A DNA stretch of 64,000 nt, taken from Limosilactobacillus gastricus DSM 16045. Its GTDB lineage: Bacteria; Bacillota; Bacilli; Lactobacillales; Lactobacillaceae. Both the position numbers and the translations under genes were made by a program. How positions within the stretch are numbered: position 1 is the stretch's first letter; every line of letters begins with the position of its first letter. The notes below the pieces were generated by a model. It did no database searches. It worked only from the letters and a program-made list of their open reading frames with translations, and had not been told where the DNA came from. The DNA is taken from the NCBI RefSeq assembly GCF_001434365.1, contig NZ_AZFN01000004.1:31047-95046 (forward strand). The letters are read 5' to 3'. Positions 51,149 to 59,995 of the stretch are shown here, piece after piece.

Positions 51149-53518
51149 ATGAACGAAAAAATCTTATCGACATTAGAATATGATGCGGTCAAGGGCTTAT
51201 TAGAGCCTTTTCTTGTTTCTGCAGCCGGGAAACGGGAATTAGGGGCTTTAGTCCCCCAAACTGATATAAAAACTATCCAGGACTGGTTAGTTGAAACCAC
51301 CGATGGCGCTGATTTATTACGAGTTGAAGGGGGAATACCCATTCCAACCTTAGCCGACATTAGTCCGCAATTAAAACGTTTGAAAGTTGATGCTGCCTTA
51401 AACGGGACAGAATTAGCCCAAATTATGCAGGTGTTGCGAACTAGCATGCGGGTGCAAACGTTTTTTGCACAATTAGCGGATCAAAAGTTGACTTTGCGGA
51501 CTTTGGATCAGTTAGTAGCGCGAATTGTGACTATTCCCGACGTCACCAAACGGTTAGTGCGATCCTTAGAGCTTGATGGGCGGTTGAAAGACGAAGCCTC
51601 AACGAAATTGCATGGAGTGCGTCAATTAATCAGCCAAACGGAAACTGAGATCCGCCAGGCGCTGGAACATTATACGCGGGGGAAACAAGCTAAGAAGTTA
51701 TCTGACCCGATTATTACCATCCGAAACGATCGGTATGTCATTCCTGTCTTAGCACAATATCGGAATCAATTTGGGGGTGTGGTGCACGATCAAAGTGCCA
51801 GTGGACAGACCCTTTATATTGAACCAGGAAGCGTGGTGGAATTAAATAATCGCCTGCGCCAGGCCCAAATTGAAGAAGTCCAAGAAATGCGGCGGGTGCT
51901 GATTGAATTGTCGGATTTGATTCGGCCATATCAAGACGAGATTGCGCAAAATGAGGCGATCTTGGGACATTTGGATTTGATTAATGCCAAAGCAAAGTTA
52001 GCCGCACAAATGAAAGCTAGTCTACCGATCGTGAATGATCAGTTGGTCGTTAACCTCCGGCAAGCCCGGCATCCCTTAATTCCGCAAGACCAAGTGGTTG
52101 CAAATGATATTCAACTGGGTCAAGACTATCAAGCCCTTGTGATTACCGGGCCCAATACTGGTGGGAAGACGATTACCTTAAAAACTTTGGGGATCATTCA
52201 ATTGATGGCTCAGTCAGGGATGTTCATCCCGGCCAATGAAAATAGTCAGGTGACCGTCTTTGACAATGTCTTTGCTGATATTGGTGATGAACAGTCCCTA
52301 GAGCAAAATTTGAGTACCTTTTCGGGTCATATGGAAAATGTCAAAACCATCCTTGAACAAATGACCGACCATAGTCTGATTTTACTGGATGAATTGGGGG
52401 CCGGGACTGATCCAAAAGAAGGGGCAGCCCTGGCGATGGCAATTCTGGATGCGATTGGAACTTGTGGCGCCCGGGTGATGGTAACGACTCACTATCCAGA
52501 ATTGAAGGTTTATGCTTATGATCGCCAAGCGACCATTAATGCCAGCATGGAGTTTGATCAAGCCACTTTACAACCAACATACCGGCTTTTAATAGGGATT
52601 CCGGGGCAATCAAATGGTATTGCGATTGCTAACCGGCTGGGGTTAGATCCGGGGATTATTCAAACCGCTCAGTCCCTCGTGCAGGCTGATAGCCAAGATC
52701 TGAATCAAATGATTGGGGATCTGGTGGAGCAACGGAAGCAAGCAAGGGAAGAAAATGCCAAGTTAACTGAACTTCGCAAAGCTAATGAAGAAAAAGAAGC
52801 AGAATTAATCCAAAAATTAACTCGTTTTGACGAGCAGCGGGACCGTTTATATGATGAAGCGCGATCCAAGGCGAACCATGAGGTGGCGCAGGCGAAGAAG
52901 CAAGCCGACAAGATTATCCATCACCTTCGGCAACTACAGGTCCAACAAGGGGCGAACGTTAAAGAACACGAATTGATTAATGCTAAGGGGCAATTAAATG
53001 CCCTACATCAGGATAATCCGCGATTAGCGCATAATTCGGTCTTGCGACGCGCTAAGGCTAAACAAGCTTTAAAGCCTGGTGATACGGTGCAAGTCAAATC
53101 ATATGGTCAGCAAGGAACACTGGTGGCCAAGCGTGGTCGTCACCAATGGGAGGTCCAATTAGGAATTCTAAAAATGGCGATTGACGAGGCCGATTTAACT
53201 AAGGTTGCGGCGGGACAAATAAAAACTGACGCCCCGAAAGCACACAAACGACCTGTTCGGACGATTCAAACCCGCCAAACCGCGGCTCGTCTTGATCTGC
53301 GCGGTAAACGGTATGATCAGGCTATGAGCGAATTAGATGCTTTTATTGATCATGCCTTATTAAATAATTTAACAAGTGTTACAATTGTTCATGGGAAAGG
53401 AACCGGCGCCTTGCGTAAGGGAACCCAAGAATACTTACGGAGTAATCCGCGGGTCAAATCATTCGAATTTGCGACCCCGAACAATGGTGGCGATGGAGCG
53501 ACCATTGCATTCTTTTAA
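51149..53518 (+). CDS. mutS2: Endonuclease MutS2
   Basis: A 789-aa MutS-like ATPase without mismatch-recognition domain. It suppresses recombination and in B. subtilis splits collided ribosomes. Core domain HDQSASGQTLYIEP, Walker A ITGPNTGGKTITLKTLG (about 335), LLDELGAGTDP (Walker B), a coiled coil (about 520-620), and a C-terminal Smr domain with LDLRGKRYDQAM and VTIVHGKGTGALRKG. The start at 51149 is after GGAG. Length typical. Confidence 0.96.
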   Translation: MNEKILSTLEYDAVKGLLEPFLVSAAGKRELGALVPQTDIKTIQDWLVETTDGADLLRVEGGIPIPTLADISPQLKRLKVDAALNGTELAQIMQVLRTSMRVQTFFAQLADQKLTLRTLDQLVARIVTIPDVTKRLVRSLELDGRLKDEASTKLHGVRQLISQTETEIRQALEHYTRGKQAKKLSDPIITIRNDRYVIPVLAQYRNQFGGVVHDQSASGQTLYIEPGSVVELNNRLRQAQIEEVQEMRRVLIELSDLIRPYQDEIAQNEAILGHLDLINAKAKLAAQMKASLPIVNDQLVVNLRQARHPLIPQDQVVANDIQLGQDYQALVITGPNTGGKTITLKTLGIIQLMAQSGMFIPANENSQVTVFDNVFADIGDEQSLEQNLSTFSGHMENVKTILEQMTDHSLILLDELGAGTDPKEGAALAMAILDAIGTCGARVMVTTHYPELKVYAYDRQATINASMEFDQATLQPTYRLLIGIPGQSNGIAIANRLGLDPGIIQTAQSLVQADSQDLNQMIGDLVEQRKQAREENAKLTELRKANEEKEAELIQKLTRFDEQRDRLYDEARSKANHEVAQAKKQADKIIHHLRQLQVQQGANVKEHELINAKGQLNALHQDNPRLAHNSVLRRAKAKQALKPGDTVQVKSYGQQGTLVAKRGRHQWEVQLGILKMAIDEADLTKVAAGQIKTDAPKAHKRPVRTIQTRQTAARLDLRGKRYDQAMSELDAFIDHALLNNLTSVTIVHGKGTGALRKGTQEYLRSNPRVKSFEFATPNNGGDGATIAFF

Positions 53519-53533
53519 TTGAGGAGAAGGAAA

Positions 53534-53851
53534 ATGATTCACGAAACGACCAACACGACATTTCAAAATGATACCCAACAAGGGGTTCAATTAATTGATT
53601 TTTGGGCACAATGGTGTGGCCCGTGTCGGATGCAAACTCCTGTCGTTGAAGAATTGGCTGAAACGATGGGTAATCAAGTTAGCTTTCACAAGTTAAATGT
53701 TGATTGTAATCAAGCGACCGCTAAGGAATGCCAAATTATGAGTATTCCGACTTTGGTGATTAAAAAAGATGGTGTCGTGGTGGATAAGATTAGTGGTTAT
53801 CATTCTAAGGAGCAATTAGCTCAAGTCCTCCAGGCTTATTTAAAGGAGTAG
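53534..53851 (+). CDS. trxA: Thioredoxin
   Basis: A 105-aa disulphide reductase with the WCGPC active site in LIDFWAQWCGPCRMQTP (about 24-40), cis-Pro in MSIPTLV, and no signal peptide. Reduces cytosolic proteins with thioredoxin reductase. GGAGAAGG before the ATG. It follows mutS2 by 15 bases, the usual lactobacillar order. Confidence 0.95.
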   Translation: MIHETTNTTFQNDTQQGVQLIDFWAQWCGPCRMQTPVVEELAETMGNQVSFHKLNVDCNQATAKECQIMSIPTLVIKKDGVVVDKISGYHSKEQLAQVLQAYLKE

Positions 53852-53854
53852 GTC

Positions 53855-54445
53855 ATGGCAACGATAATTATTGCAACCAAGAATGCCCATAAGGCTCAAG
53901 AATTTGCGGCTTTGTTAACTCCTTATCAGCTGGAAGTGAAAACCTTAGCTGATTTTCCACCATTAGAAATTGTTGAAGATGGACGGACCTTTGAAGAAAA
54001 TGCTCGCAAGAAAGCACAAGCGGCAGTAGCGGCTTTTAATTTACCGGTATTAGCAGATGATTCAGGTTTGATGATTGATGCTTTAAACGGAGAACCGGGT
54101 GTTTATTCGGCGCGCTATGCGGGGGATCATGATGACGCCGCTAATAACCAAAAGGTTCTTGAAAAATTAAATGGCCTTCCTTTTGCGGAACGGACGGCCC
54201 ATTTTCATACGACGATCGTCGGCTTAAAACCGACTGGTGAAGAAATCGTCGTCAATGGACAGGTTAATGGGCATATCTTGGATACTCCACAAGGTGAAAA
54301 TGGGTTTGGTTATGACCCGATTTTTTGGGTAGATGAATTAGAAGTGCCAATGGCGACCTTGACGATGACCGAAAAAAATCAAATTAGTCATCGGGGACGG
54401 GCTCTCCAAGCTTTAATGCAAGAATTTAAAGAATGGTGGAATTAG
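53855..54445 (+). CDS. rdgB: XTP/dITP diphosphatase (RdgB/HAM1)
   Basis: A 196-aa house-cleaning pyrophosphatase that removes deaminated purine nucleotides. Start IIIATKNAHKAQEFAALL, the metal-binding ENARKKAQAA and LADDSGLMIDALNGEPGVYSARYAG, and the C-terminal ISHRGRALQAL are all family blocks. AAAGGAG upstream. In the operon 3 bases after trxA. Confidence 0.96.
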   Translation: MATIIIATKNAHKAQEFAALLTPYQLEVKTLADFPPLEIVEDGRTFEENARKKAQAAVAAFNLPVLADDSGLMIDALNGEPGVYSARYAGDHDDAANNQKVLEKLNGLPFAERTAHFHTTIVGLKPTGEEIVVNGQVNGHILDTPQGENGFGYDPIFWVDELEVPMATLTMTEKNQISHRGRALQALMQEFKEWWN

Positions 54446-54446
54446 G

Positions 54447-54965
54447 ATGAAGGTATTACTAGTTTCAGATAATCATGGGGAAGGACAGATTTTGGACCGG
54501 ATCGTCCAGACTTTTGGTGATCAGGTTGACTTGATGATGCACTGTGGTGATTCTAATCTTGATCCATCAACGGATGTCATAACGCCGTTTTTGACGGTGG
54601 AAGGAAATACAGACTGGGGCTTTTCCTATCCTGAGATTCAACGCGCAACCGTTGATCACGGAAAAGTAGTAGTGACCCATGGTGATCACTATAGTGTAAA
54701 TTCAACGCTAACTCCTTTATTACTGTTAGCCGAAGCCGAAGCTGCTGATGTCGTTGGTTATGGTCATACGCATCAACTAGCGGTCACGACGGCTGACAAT
54801 CATCTGTTGATTAATCCGGGAAGTATTAGTCAGCCACGTGGTGAATATGCATATATTGGTGGGACCTTTGCCATTGTTGAGGTGACGCCAGCAGCTTGGA
54901 AAGTGCAGTATTATAACCGTGATATGCAGCCAATTGAAGAATTGGCCTTTGATTGGCAACGTTAA
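54447..54965 (+). CDS. YfcE/YsnB-type metallophosphoesterase
   Basis: A 172-aa calcineurin-fold phosphodiesterase: VSDNHG (metal Asp/His), HCGDSN, VEGNTDW, VVTHGDHY and GHTHQLA give the five metal-binding motifs. Typically follows rdgB in firmicutes. Substrate unknown (cyclic or nucleotide phosphodiesters). It begins 1 base after the rdgB stop and ends the operon. Confidence 0.93.
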   Translation: MKVLLVSDNHGEGQILDRIVQTFGDQVDLMMHCGDSNLDPSTDVITPFLTVEGNTDWGFSYPEIQRATVDHGKVVVTHGDHYSVNSTLTPLLLLAEAEAADVVGYGHTHQLAVTTADNHLLINPGSISQPRGEYAYIGGTFAIVEVTPAAWKVQYYNRDMQPIEELAFDWQR

Positions 54966-54970
54966 TGACC

Positions 54971-55007
54971 AACCTTTAGAGTGTAATGCTCTAAAGGTTT
55001 TAATTTT
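54971..55007 (+). terminator. Terminator of the cvpA-yfcE operon
   Basis: AACCTTTAGAG and CTCTAAAGGTT, a perfect 11-bp stem with a 7-base loop, followed by TTAATTTT. Confidence 0.9.
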
Positions 55008-55013
55008 GTCTTT

Positions 55014-55031
55014 ACAGAACGTATGTTCTGT
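55014..55031. promoter_or_regulatory. LexA/DinR-like palindrome upstream of higBA
   Basis: ACAGAACGTATGTTCTGT is a perfect 18-bp palindrome holding GAAC-GTAT-GTTC, which fits the firmicute LexA core GAACRNRYGTTC. It lies between a possible -35 (TTTACA, 55011-55016) and -10 (GATTAT, 55034-55039) that point toward higB. No lexA gene is in the window. Confidence 0.55.
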
Positions 55032-55059
55032 GAGATTATACAAGCACGGAAAGATTCGA

Positions 55060-55087
55060 TTGTAAATACACGTATCGCGTGTATAAT
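55060..55087 (+). promoter_or_regulatory. higBA promoter with overlapping inverted repeat
   Basis: TTGTAA (55060-55065), 16-base spacer, TATAAT (55082-55087). The inverted repeat ATACACG-N5-CGTGTAT at 55066-55084 fills the spacer and touches the -10, as expected of a HigA operator. Confidence 0.7.
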
Positions 55088-55112
55088 AAAATAGTGAAAG
55101 TAGGTCTAACCT

Positions 55113-55397
55113 ATGATTAAAACGTTTGCCGATAATGAAACCGAGAAAATTTTTAATCAACAATTTTCAAGAGCATTACCAAGTGATATTCAGCAGATCA
55201 TTTTGAGAAAACTGATTATGCTAGATAGTGCAGAAAATATTAACGATATTCGAATTCCACCATCTAATCACTTAGAAAAATTAACTGGAAAATTAAAAGG
55301 TCAATATAGTATTAGGGTTAATAGACAGTACCGCATTTGCTTTAGGATTTTTAACTATAACGAAATATATGATGTAAGAGTAACTGATTATCATTAA
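55113..55397 (+). CDS. higB: HigB-like ribonuclease toxin (RelE/ParE superfamily)
   Basis: A 94-aa ribosome-dependent mRNA interferase-like toxin. The pattern begins with KTFADNETEKIFNQQFSR, and PPSNHLEKLTGKLKGQYSIRVNRQYRICFRI and YDVRVTDYH follow, the usual HigB core, including the Arg-Val-Asn-Arg-Gln-Tyr-Arg stretch. Toxin-first order with a downstream XRE antitoxin defines the HigBA layout. GTGAAAGTAGG is the only ribosome-site-like sequence. Length is full. Confidence 0.92.
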   Translation: MIKTFADNETEKIFNQQFSRALPSDIQQIILRKLIMLDSAENINDIRIPPSNHLEKLTGKLKGQYSIRVNRQYRICFRIFNYNEIYDVRVTDYH

Positions 55398-55411
55398 TTG
55401 GGGGTGATGAA

Positions 55412-55708
55412 ATGACAAGAATACCAACGCCACAATTTAGCGAAGTTTTAAAAGAAGAATTTATGGAACCATATGGTTTGTCAGCTTATCGGTTGGCCAA
55501 GGAGATTAATGTTCCAGTTTCACGGATTCAAGATTTACTTCATGATCGTCGCCAAGTTTCTCTAGATACTTCCATTCGCTTGGGCCGTTTCTTTGGCATG
55601 TCAGATCGTTATTTTTTGAATGTTCAATTAAATTTAGAATTACGTCAGATCAAAAATGAGAAGGCCGACGAATATCAAAAGATTAAGCCGATTCAATCAG
55701 TAAATTAA
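55412..55708 (+). CDS. higA: HigA-like XRE antitoxin
   Basis: A 98-aa helix-turn-helix protein: FSEVLKEEFMEPYGLSAYRLAKEINVPVSRIQDLLHDRRQVSLDTSIRLGRFF is a full HigA-type HTH region. It neutralises HigB and represses the operon through the inverted repeat in the promoter. GGGGGTGATG precedes the ATG; 14 bases after higB. Confidence 0.93.
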   Translation: MTRIPTPQFSEVLKEEFMEPYGLSAYRLAKEINVPVSRIQDLLHDRRQVSLDTSIRLGRFFGMSDRYFLNVQLNLELRQIKNEKADEYQKIKPIQSVN

Positions 55709-55740
55709 AGTGGTAGAAAATTTCTGTCTAAAAATAATAT

Positions 55741-55781
55741 GGGTTGAAGCAGGAACGTTTCTGGTTCCTACTTCAACCCTA
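55741..55781. terminator. Long bidirectional terminator
   Basis: GGGTTGAAG-C-AGGAAC and GTTCCT-A-CTTCAACCC form a 15-pair stem with one mismatch between convergent higA and mscS-like genes. Confidence 0.88.
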
Positions 55782-56642
55782 ATTTATTGGATAATGACTA
55801 GTGGTTTGTAATTCAATCTGTGCTTGTTGTGCGGCTTGTAAATAACGGGCGAGGATTTTGCTAGCCGTGACCGTTTGGGTACCACTTTTAGCCGTGATCA
55901 TGATCCGATAAACTAATTGACCGTTTTGATTAGTGGTAGGGCCAATAATTTGTGGTTGGCTAGTTAAATTGTCAAAGTCGTTCATGATTTCATCGGTTAA
56001 GTTTTCAACAACTAATTTTAACTCATTTAAAGGAGTCTTAGTGGTAATAGCTATATCTACATTGGCGGTAAGATCGTGGCGGGAAAAATTCTGGACCATG
56101 GTAATATTACGGTTTTGAATGAAGGTTAAGGTTCCATCACTACCGAGGACTTGGGTAGTTCGCAAACCAACGGCTTTGACCGTGCCCTTGATGGTTCCGA
56201 TTTGGACAATGTCTCCTACATCAATTTGTTGTTCTAAAAGAATGAAGAAACCATTGACCACATCGCTCACAAATCCTTGGGCACCAAGCCCTAAAGCAAT
56301 TGAAAAAATCCCTGCTCCGGCAATAAGGGTGCCAATGGGAACGCCGATTAAAGAGAGAATGGCATATAAAAAGAAAAAATAACAAGTATAGCGATAAATG
56401 TTCAGGATAATCGAATGAAAGGTTTCTGCACGATGACTACCGCCTAATAGGGTGATCCGTTTGGTATTATGAAAAATTGAATTAATGATCCGTTTCCCAA
56501 TTCCGAGAATAAGGAAAAAGATAAGGATCGTCATAATTAAAGAAAAAGCCTTATCAACAATATTTTGGGCGAGTCGATCCCAGTTCAGGTTAGTAAATGA
56601 CTTTGCCGCAAGTTGCGCTTGTTTGGATATGAGCGAATTCAT
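55779..56642 (-). CDS. MscS family small-conductance mechanosensitive channel
   Basis: A 287-aa channel that opens on hypo-osmotic shock. Three membrane helices lie in the first 130 residues; the pore helix has GAGIFSIALGLGAQGFVSDVVNGFFILLE, matching the MscS TM3. The beta domain has DVGDIVQIGTIKGTVKAVGLRTTQV. AAGGAG upstream of ATG. Single gene. Confidence 0.93.
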   Translation of the reverse strand: MNSLISKQAQLAAKSFTNLNWDRLAQNIVDKAFSLIMTILIFFLILGIGKRIINSIFHNTKRITLLGGSHRAETFHSIILNIYRYTCYFFFLYAILSLIGVPIGTLIAGAGIFSIALGLGAQGFVSDVVNGFFILLEQQIDVGDIVQIGTIKGTVKAVGLRTTQVLGSDGTLTFIQNRNITMVQNFSRHDLTANVDIAITTKTPLNELKLVVENLTDEIMNDFDNLTSQPQIIGPTTNQNGQLVYRIMITAKSGTQTVTASKILARYLQAAQQAQIELQTTSHYPIN

Positions 56643-56749
56643 GTCAAGTAACTCCTTAATGATAGTAACTTTATCATAGCATACTAAATCTGTTTGTGAC
56701 TGGTGTCTATAAATGATATGATAATAGTTATATGAAGGAGGACGATTGA

Positions 56750-57187
56750 ATGATCATTGGACAATCAATGGGCTCAATTGCCGGTTTGATCGCGGCGGGT
56801 GCCTTTGTAGTATTAGTAGTATTTTTATGTATTTTTCTGACGCGGATGAGTGCGATGTTACAAGAAACGACGCGCCAAATTACTCAATTAGGAAATGATG
56901 CCGATTCACTTGGTCGGGAGTTAGAAGACATTTTAGAAAACACGAATCGTTTAATGGATGACCTGAACGACAAGGCGGAAAAGATTACGCCTGCTGTTGA
57001 AGCGATTGCTAACGTCAGTCAAAGTGTTAGCGACTTAAATGATGCCTCTCGAGCAATGGTTGAAAAGTTAAATGCGCAACGGGAGCAGTCACCTTTTAAG
57101 AATCGGATTTTTAAGACGGCAGCCCAAGCAGCCATGATGGGAGCATTAGGGCGCTTTGGAAAACGAAAGAAGCATGAGGCGGAATAA
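56750..57187 (+). CDS. DUF948 family membrane-anchored coiled-coil protein
   Basis: A 145-aa protein with one N-terminal membrane helix (about residues 8-30) and a long amphipathic helix (about 38-110, TRQITQLGNDADSLGRELEDILENTNRLMDDLND-like heptads). DUF948 proteins pair with YtxH-like proteins in general-stress operons, as here. GAAGGAGG precedes the ATG. Function unknown. Confidence 0.88.
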   Translation: MIIGQSMGSIAGLIAAGAFVVLVVFLCIFLTRMSAMLQETTRQITQLGNDADSLGRELEDILENTNRLMDDLNDKAEKITPAVEAIANVSQSVSDLNDASRAMVEKLNAQREQSPFKNRIFKTAAQAAMMGALGRFGKRKKHEAE

Positions 57188-57188
57188 G

Positions 57189-57620
57189 ATGGGAAAGAAA
57201 TTTTTAGCGGGATTAGCTTTTGGTGGAGCGGCGGCCTATGTGGCCTGGCAATCTTTGACGCCAGCACAAAAAGAGGAACTAAAGGCTAAGGTGACTGATC
57301 GGGCTTATGATTTAATGGATTTTCTGACGGACTATTCATTAAATGCGCTTGATATTGTAGATGGTTTTACACAAGATTATAGTGAAAAAGCAGCCAATCG
57401 TTTCCAAGATTTGAAGGCGACAGTTAAGGACACTACTGATAAAGTCACCGAGACAGTTAATGATAAGGTTAGTCAGGTGAGTCAACAATTTAGTGCCAAT
57501 GATTTTGACGAAGAAATTGCTGATATTCGTTCTGCCTTAGCCGGTGAAAATACCAAAGATGTTTCCGAAGGCGATGGTGATATCATCATTGATCAAACTG
57601 ATGAAGAGCCAACTGAATAA
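57189..57620 (+). CDS. YtxH-like stress-associated protein
   Basis: A 143-aa protein with an N-terminal glycine/alanine-rich membrane segment (KKFLAGLAFGGAAAYVAW) and a long amphipathic helix with repeated KxTV/KVTETVNDKV steps, then an acidic tail. Layout of the YtxH family. It starts one base after the DUF948 stop; the ribosome site is GAGGCGG inside that gene. Confidence 0.8.
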   Translation: MGKKFLAGLAFGGAAAYVAWQSLTPAQKEELKAKVTDRAYDLMDFLTDYSLNALDIVDGFTQDYSEKAANRFQDLKATVKDTTDKVTETVNDKVSQVSQQFSANDFDEEIADIRSALAGENTKDVSEGDGDIIIDQTDEEPTE

Positions 57621-57623
57621 GCG

Positions 57624-57660
57624 AAAGCCCTTGACCTCTAAAGTGAAGTCAAGGGCTTTG
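57624..57660. terminator. Bidirectional terminator
   Basis: AAAGCCCTTGAC and GTCAAGGGCTTT, a perfect 12-bp stem, between convergent ytxH-like and pepQ genes. Confidence 0.9.
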
Positions 57661-57664
57661 TTAA

Positions 57665-58768
57665 CTATCCAAAGTATTGGAGTTCTTTGGTCATATGCGT
57701 GAATGGTTCATTTCCATCTGGAGTAATAACTATGCAGTCTTCAATCCGAACCCCGGCAAAGCCAGGAATATAGATGCCCGGTTCGATTGAGAAACACATT
57801 CCTGGTTCCAGTACAAGATCATTGCCTTCCATGATGGATGGAAATTCATGATCGCTCATTCCCATTCCATGACCAAGTCGGTGGATGAAGTATTCACCAT
57901 AACCGGCTTGATCAATCACGTCACGGGCAATTTTATCTAGTTCTGCGGCGGTAATACCGGGTTTAGCGGCCGCTTGGGCCGTTAACTGAGCTTCTAAGCA
58001 GACTTGATAAATTTCTTTTTGCCGATCTGATAAAGTTCCAACCGCAATTGTCCGAGAAGCATCACTGACGTAGCCATCATAAACAGTTCCCAGATCAAAA
58101 AGCACAAGTTCGTTATTCTGAACTTGATTCGTACTCGTTTCGCCATGAGGCTCGGCAGCATGAGGGCCAACTTGGATCAAAGTGTCAAAACTCATCTCCA
58201 TAATCCCTTTTTTCTTGAGCGCATATTCAATTTCAGCGGAGATTTCTTGTTCGGTGCGGCCAATTTGGACGGCCTTAAAGCCAGTTTCAAAGGCAAAGTC
58301 AGCCCATTGACCCGCAATTTTTAATTTTTCAATTTCGTCCGCACTCTTAATTAAACGCATGTGTTCGATGGTCTGCGTTAGATCGTGATCGAATTTGGCG
58401 TGGGGGAATTGTTCTTGTAAGGCCCGTTGACGACTAACGGTGAGATAATTTTGTTCGGTTGCGATCTGGTGAGGATCCGGTAACCGTTTCTTAATCTGCT
58501 CAGCAATCATCGCAAAGGGTTGTTCATGGTCAAGGTAACCATATACTGAATATGGCCAGCCGGTGCCTTTGATAGCTTCAACTTCTAAGGCTGGTCCAAA
58601 TAAGAAGGGATCTTGGTCGGGGAAAACGATTAAAGCTAAAATCCGTTCATAAGGATCACTGCCAAACCCAGTTAGATATTTAATAGTCATCGGATCGCTA
58701 AGATAAGCGACATCAATTTGATGATTTTGTAGGGTAGTTTGTAGTTCAACTAATTTTTTATATGCCAT
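57665..58768 (-). CDS. pepQ: Xaa-Pro dipeptidase PepQ
   Basis: A 367-aa M24 metallopeptidase (prolidase) that splits X-Pro dipeptides. The C-terminal pita-bread domain carries metal ligands in order: LFDLGTVYDGYVSDASRT (two Asp), HRLGHGMGMSDHEFP (His), SIEPGIYIPG (Glu) and VRIEDCIV (Glu). The start at 58768 has AAGGAGG upstream. Divergent from ccpA, a conserved pair in lactobacilli in which CcpA often affects pepQ. Confidence 0.95.
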   Translation of the reverse strand: MAYKKLVELQTTLQNHQIDVAYLSDPMTIKYLTGFGSDPYERILALIVFPDQDPFLFGPALEVEAIKGTGWPYSVYGYLDHEQPFAMIAEQIKKRLPDPHQIATEQNYLTVSRQRALQEQFPHAKFDHDLTQTIEHMRLIKSADEIEKLKIAGQWADFAFETGFKAVQIGRTEQEISAEIEYALKKKGIMEMSFDTLIQVGPHAAEPHGETSTNQVQNNELVLFDLGTVYDGYVSDASRTIAVGTLSDRQKEIYQVCLEAQLTAQAAAKPGITAAELDKIARDVIDQAGYGEYFIHRLGHGMGMSDHEFPSIMEGNDLVLEPGMCFSIEPGIYIPGFAGVRIEDCIVITPDGNEPFTHMTKELQYFG

Positions 58769-58821
58769 ATTATCGGCCTCCTTCAATTATTTTCATTATA
58801 GCATTTTGTCTCTAGTCCGTT

Positions 58822-58850
58822 TTGCACTTTCCGTTAATTTGAGCTATTAT
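58822..58850 (+). promoter_or_regulatory. ccpA promoter
   Basis: TTGCAC (58822-58827), 17-base spacer, TATTAT (58845-58850). No convincing cre site is seen in the divergent region. Confidence 0.65.
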
Positions 58851-58900
58851 AAATGAAAATGAATGAAAACAGATCACCTTAGTGATGAAAGGGGTTTATT

Positions 58901-59917
58901 ATGAAAAAACAACCGGTAACAATTTATACGGTGGCCCATGAAGCAAATGTTTCAATGGCGACGGTTTCGCGGGTTGTCAACGGGAATACGAATGTGAAAC
59001 CAGAAACGCGGGATAAGGTCTTAGAAGTAATCAAGCGCTTGAATTATCGGCCTAATGCGGTAGCGCGTGGTTTGGCTAGTAAGAAAACTACAACCGTTGG
59101 GGTGGTAATTCCCCAAATTACCGATGGTTATTTTGCTGAATTAGCGGCTGGGATTGATGATGTTGCAGCTATTTACAAGTATGACATGATTTTAACGAGT
59201 TTGGACACTGTCGAACAACAACCTGTTCAGGTGATTCAAAGTATGCTGGCTAAACAAGTCGACGGTATTATTTTCATGGGTCATGATTTATCCGATGATC
59301 TAAAAAAAGAATTTGATAATTCAGCCATTCCCGTTCTAGTATCGGGCTCGGTCGTGGATGATGATTCACTACCAAGTGTCCGAATTGATTATCGCCAAGC
59401 AACCAAGGATTCGGTAAACTTCTTGGCTCAGCATGGGCACCAAAAGATTGGCTTATTAGTGGGATATGATCAAACTCCAATTAATGCTCAGAATCGAATT
59501 CCGGCCTACCAAGAGGCACTAGAAGCGCAAGGATTAGTATTTGATCCAGCTAATGTTTTTGTTGGCCATGATAATTACCAAGAATCATACCAACTAGCTC
59601 AACAGATCTTGGATCAAGGGATTACGGCCTTATTTGTTTCTGATGATTTAATGGCTGCCGGAGTTTTAAATGCCTTAACTGATTTAGGGAAAAAGGTTCC
59701 CGATGATTTTGAAATTATTGCCGGAAACGGTACGGCTACCGCTCAATTAACCCGGCCAATGTTAACGACGATTTCGCAACCAATGTATGATTTGGGGGCT
59801 GTTTCAATGCGTCTCTTGACCAAGATGATGACCGAAGGGGCGGGTGAAGATGAAGAACTCAATGTGGTGATGAACCATGAGTTAGTCGAACGGCAAACTA
59901 CTCGCGCCGATCAATAG
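58901..59917 (+). CDS. ccpA: Catabolite control protein A
   Basis: A 338-aa LacI-family regulator. The N-terminal HTH is TIYTVAHEANVSMATVSRVVNGNTNVKPETRDKV with hinge RPNAVARGLASKKTTTVGV, the CcpA form; the core binds HPr-Ser-P and glycolytic effectors. It controls carbon catabolite repression through cre sites such as the candidate before adhE. Full length. AAAGGGG upstream. Confidence 0.95.
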   Translation: MKKQPVTIYTVAHEANVSMATVSRVVNGNTNVKPETRDKVLEVIKRLNYRPNAVARGLASKKTTTVGVVIPQITDGYFAELAAGIDDVAAIYKYDMILTSLDTVEQQPVQVIQSMLAKQVDGIIFMGHDLSDDLKKEFDNSAIPVLVSGSVVDDDSLPSVRIDYRQATKDSVNFLAQHGHQKIGLLVGYDQTPINAQNRIPAYQEALEAQGLVFDPANVFVGHDNYQESYQLAQQILDQGITALFVSDDLMAAGVLNALTDLGKKVPDDFEIIAGNGTATAQLTRPMLTTISQPMYDLGAVSMRLLTKMMTEGAGEDEELNVVMNHELVERQTTRADQ

Positions 59918-59995
59918 GTCTAACTTGAATTTAGTCGGTAAATCTAGTAAAATTAATCTGTTTTTAAATCTGAAAAAGAAAAGGGGACGACACAA

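Noticed and set aside
58851..58890. cre site in the ccpA leader
   Set aside because: The best match (TGAAAACAGATCAC) lacks the central CG, so autoregulation cannot be supported.
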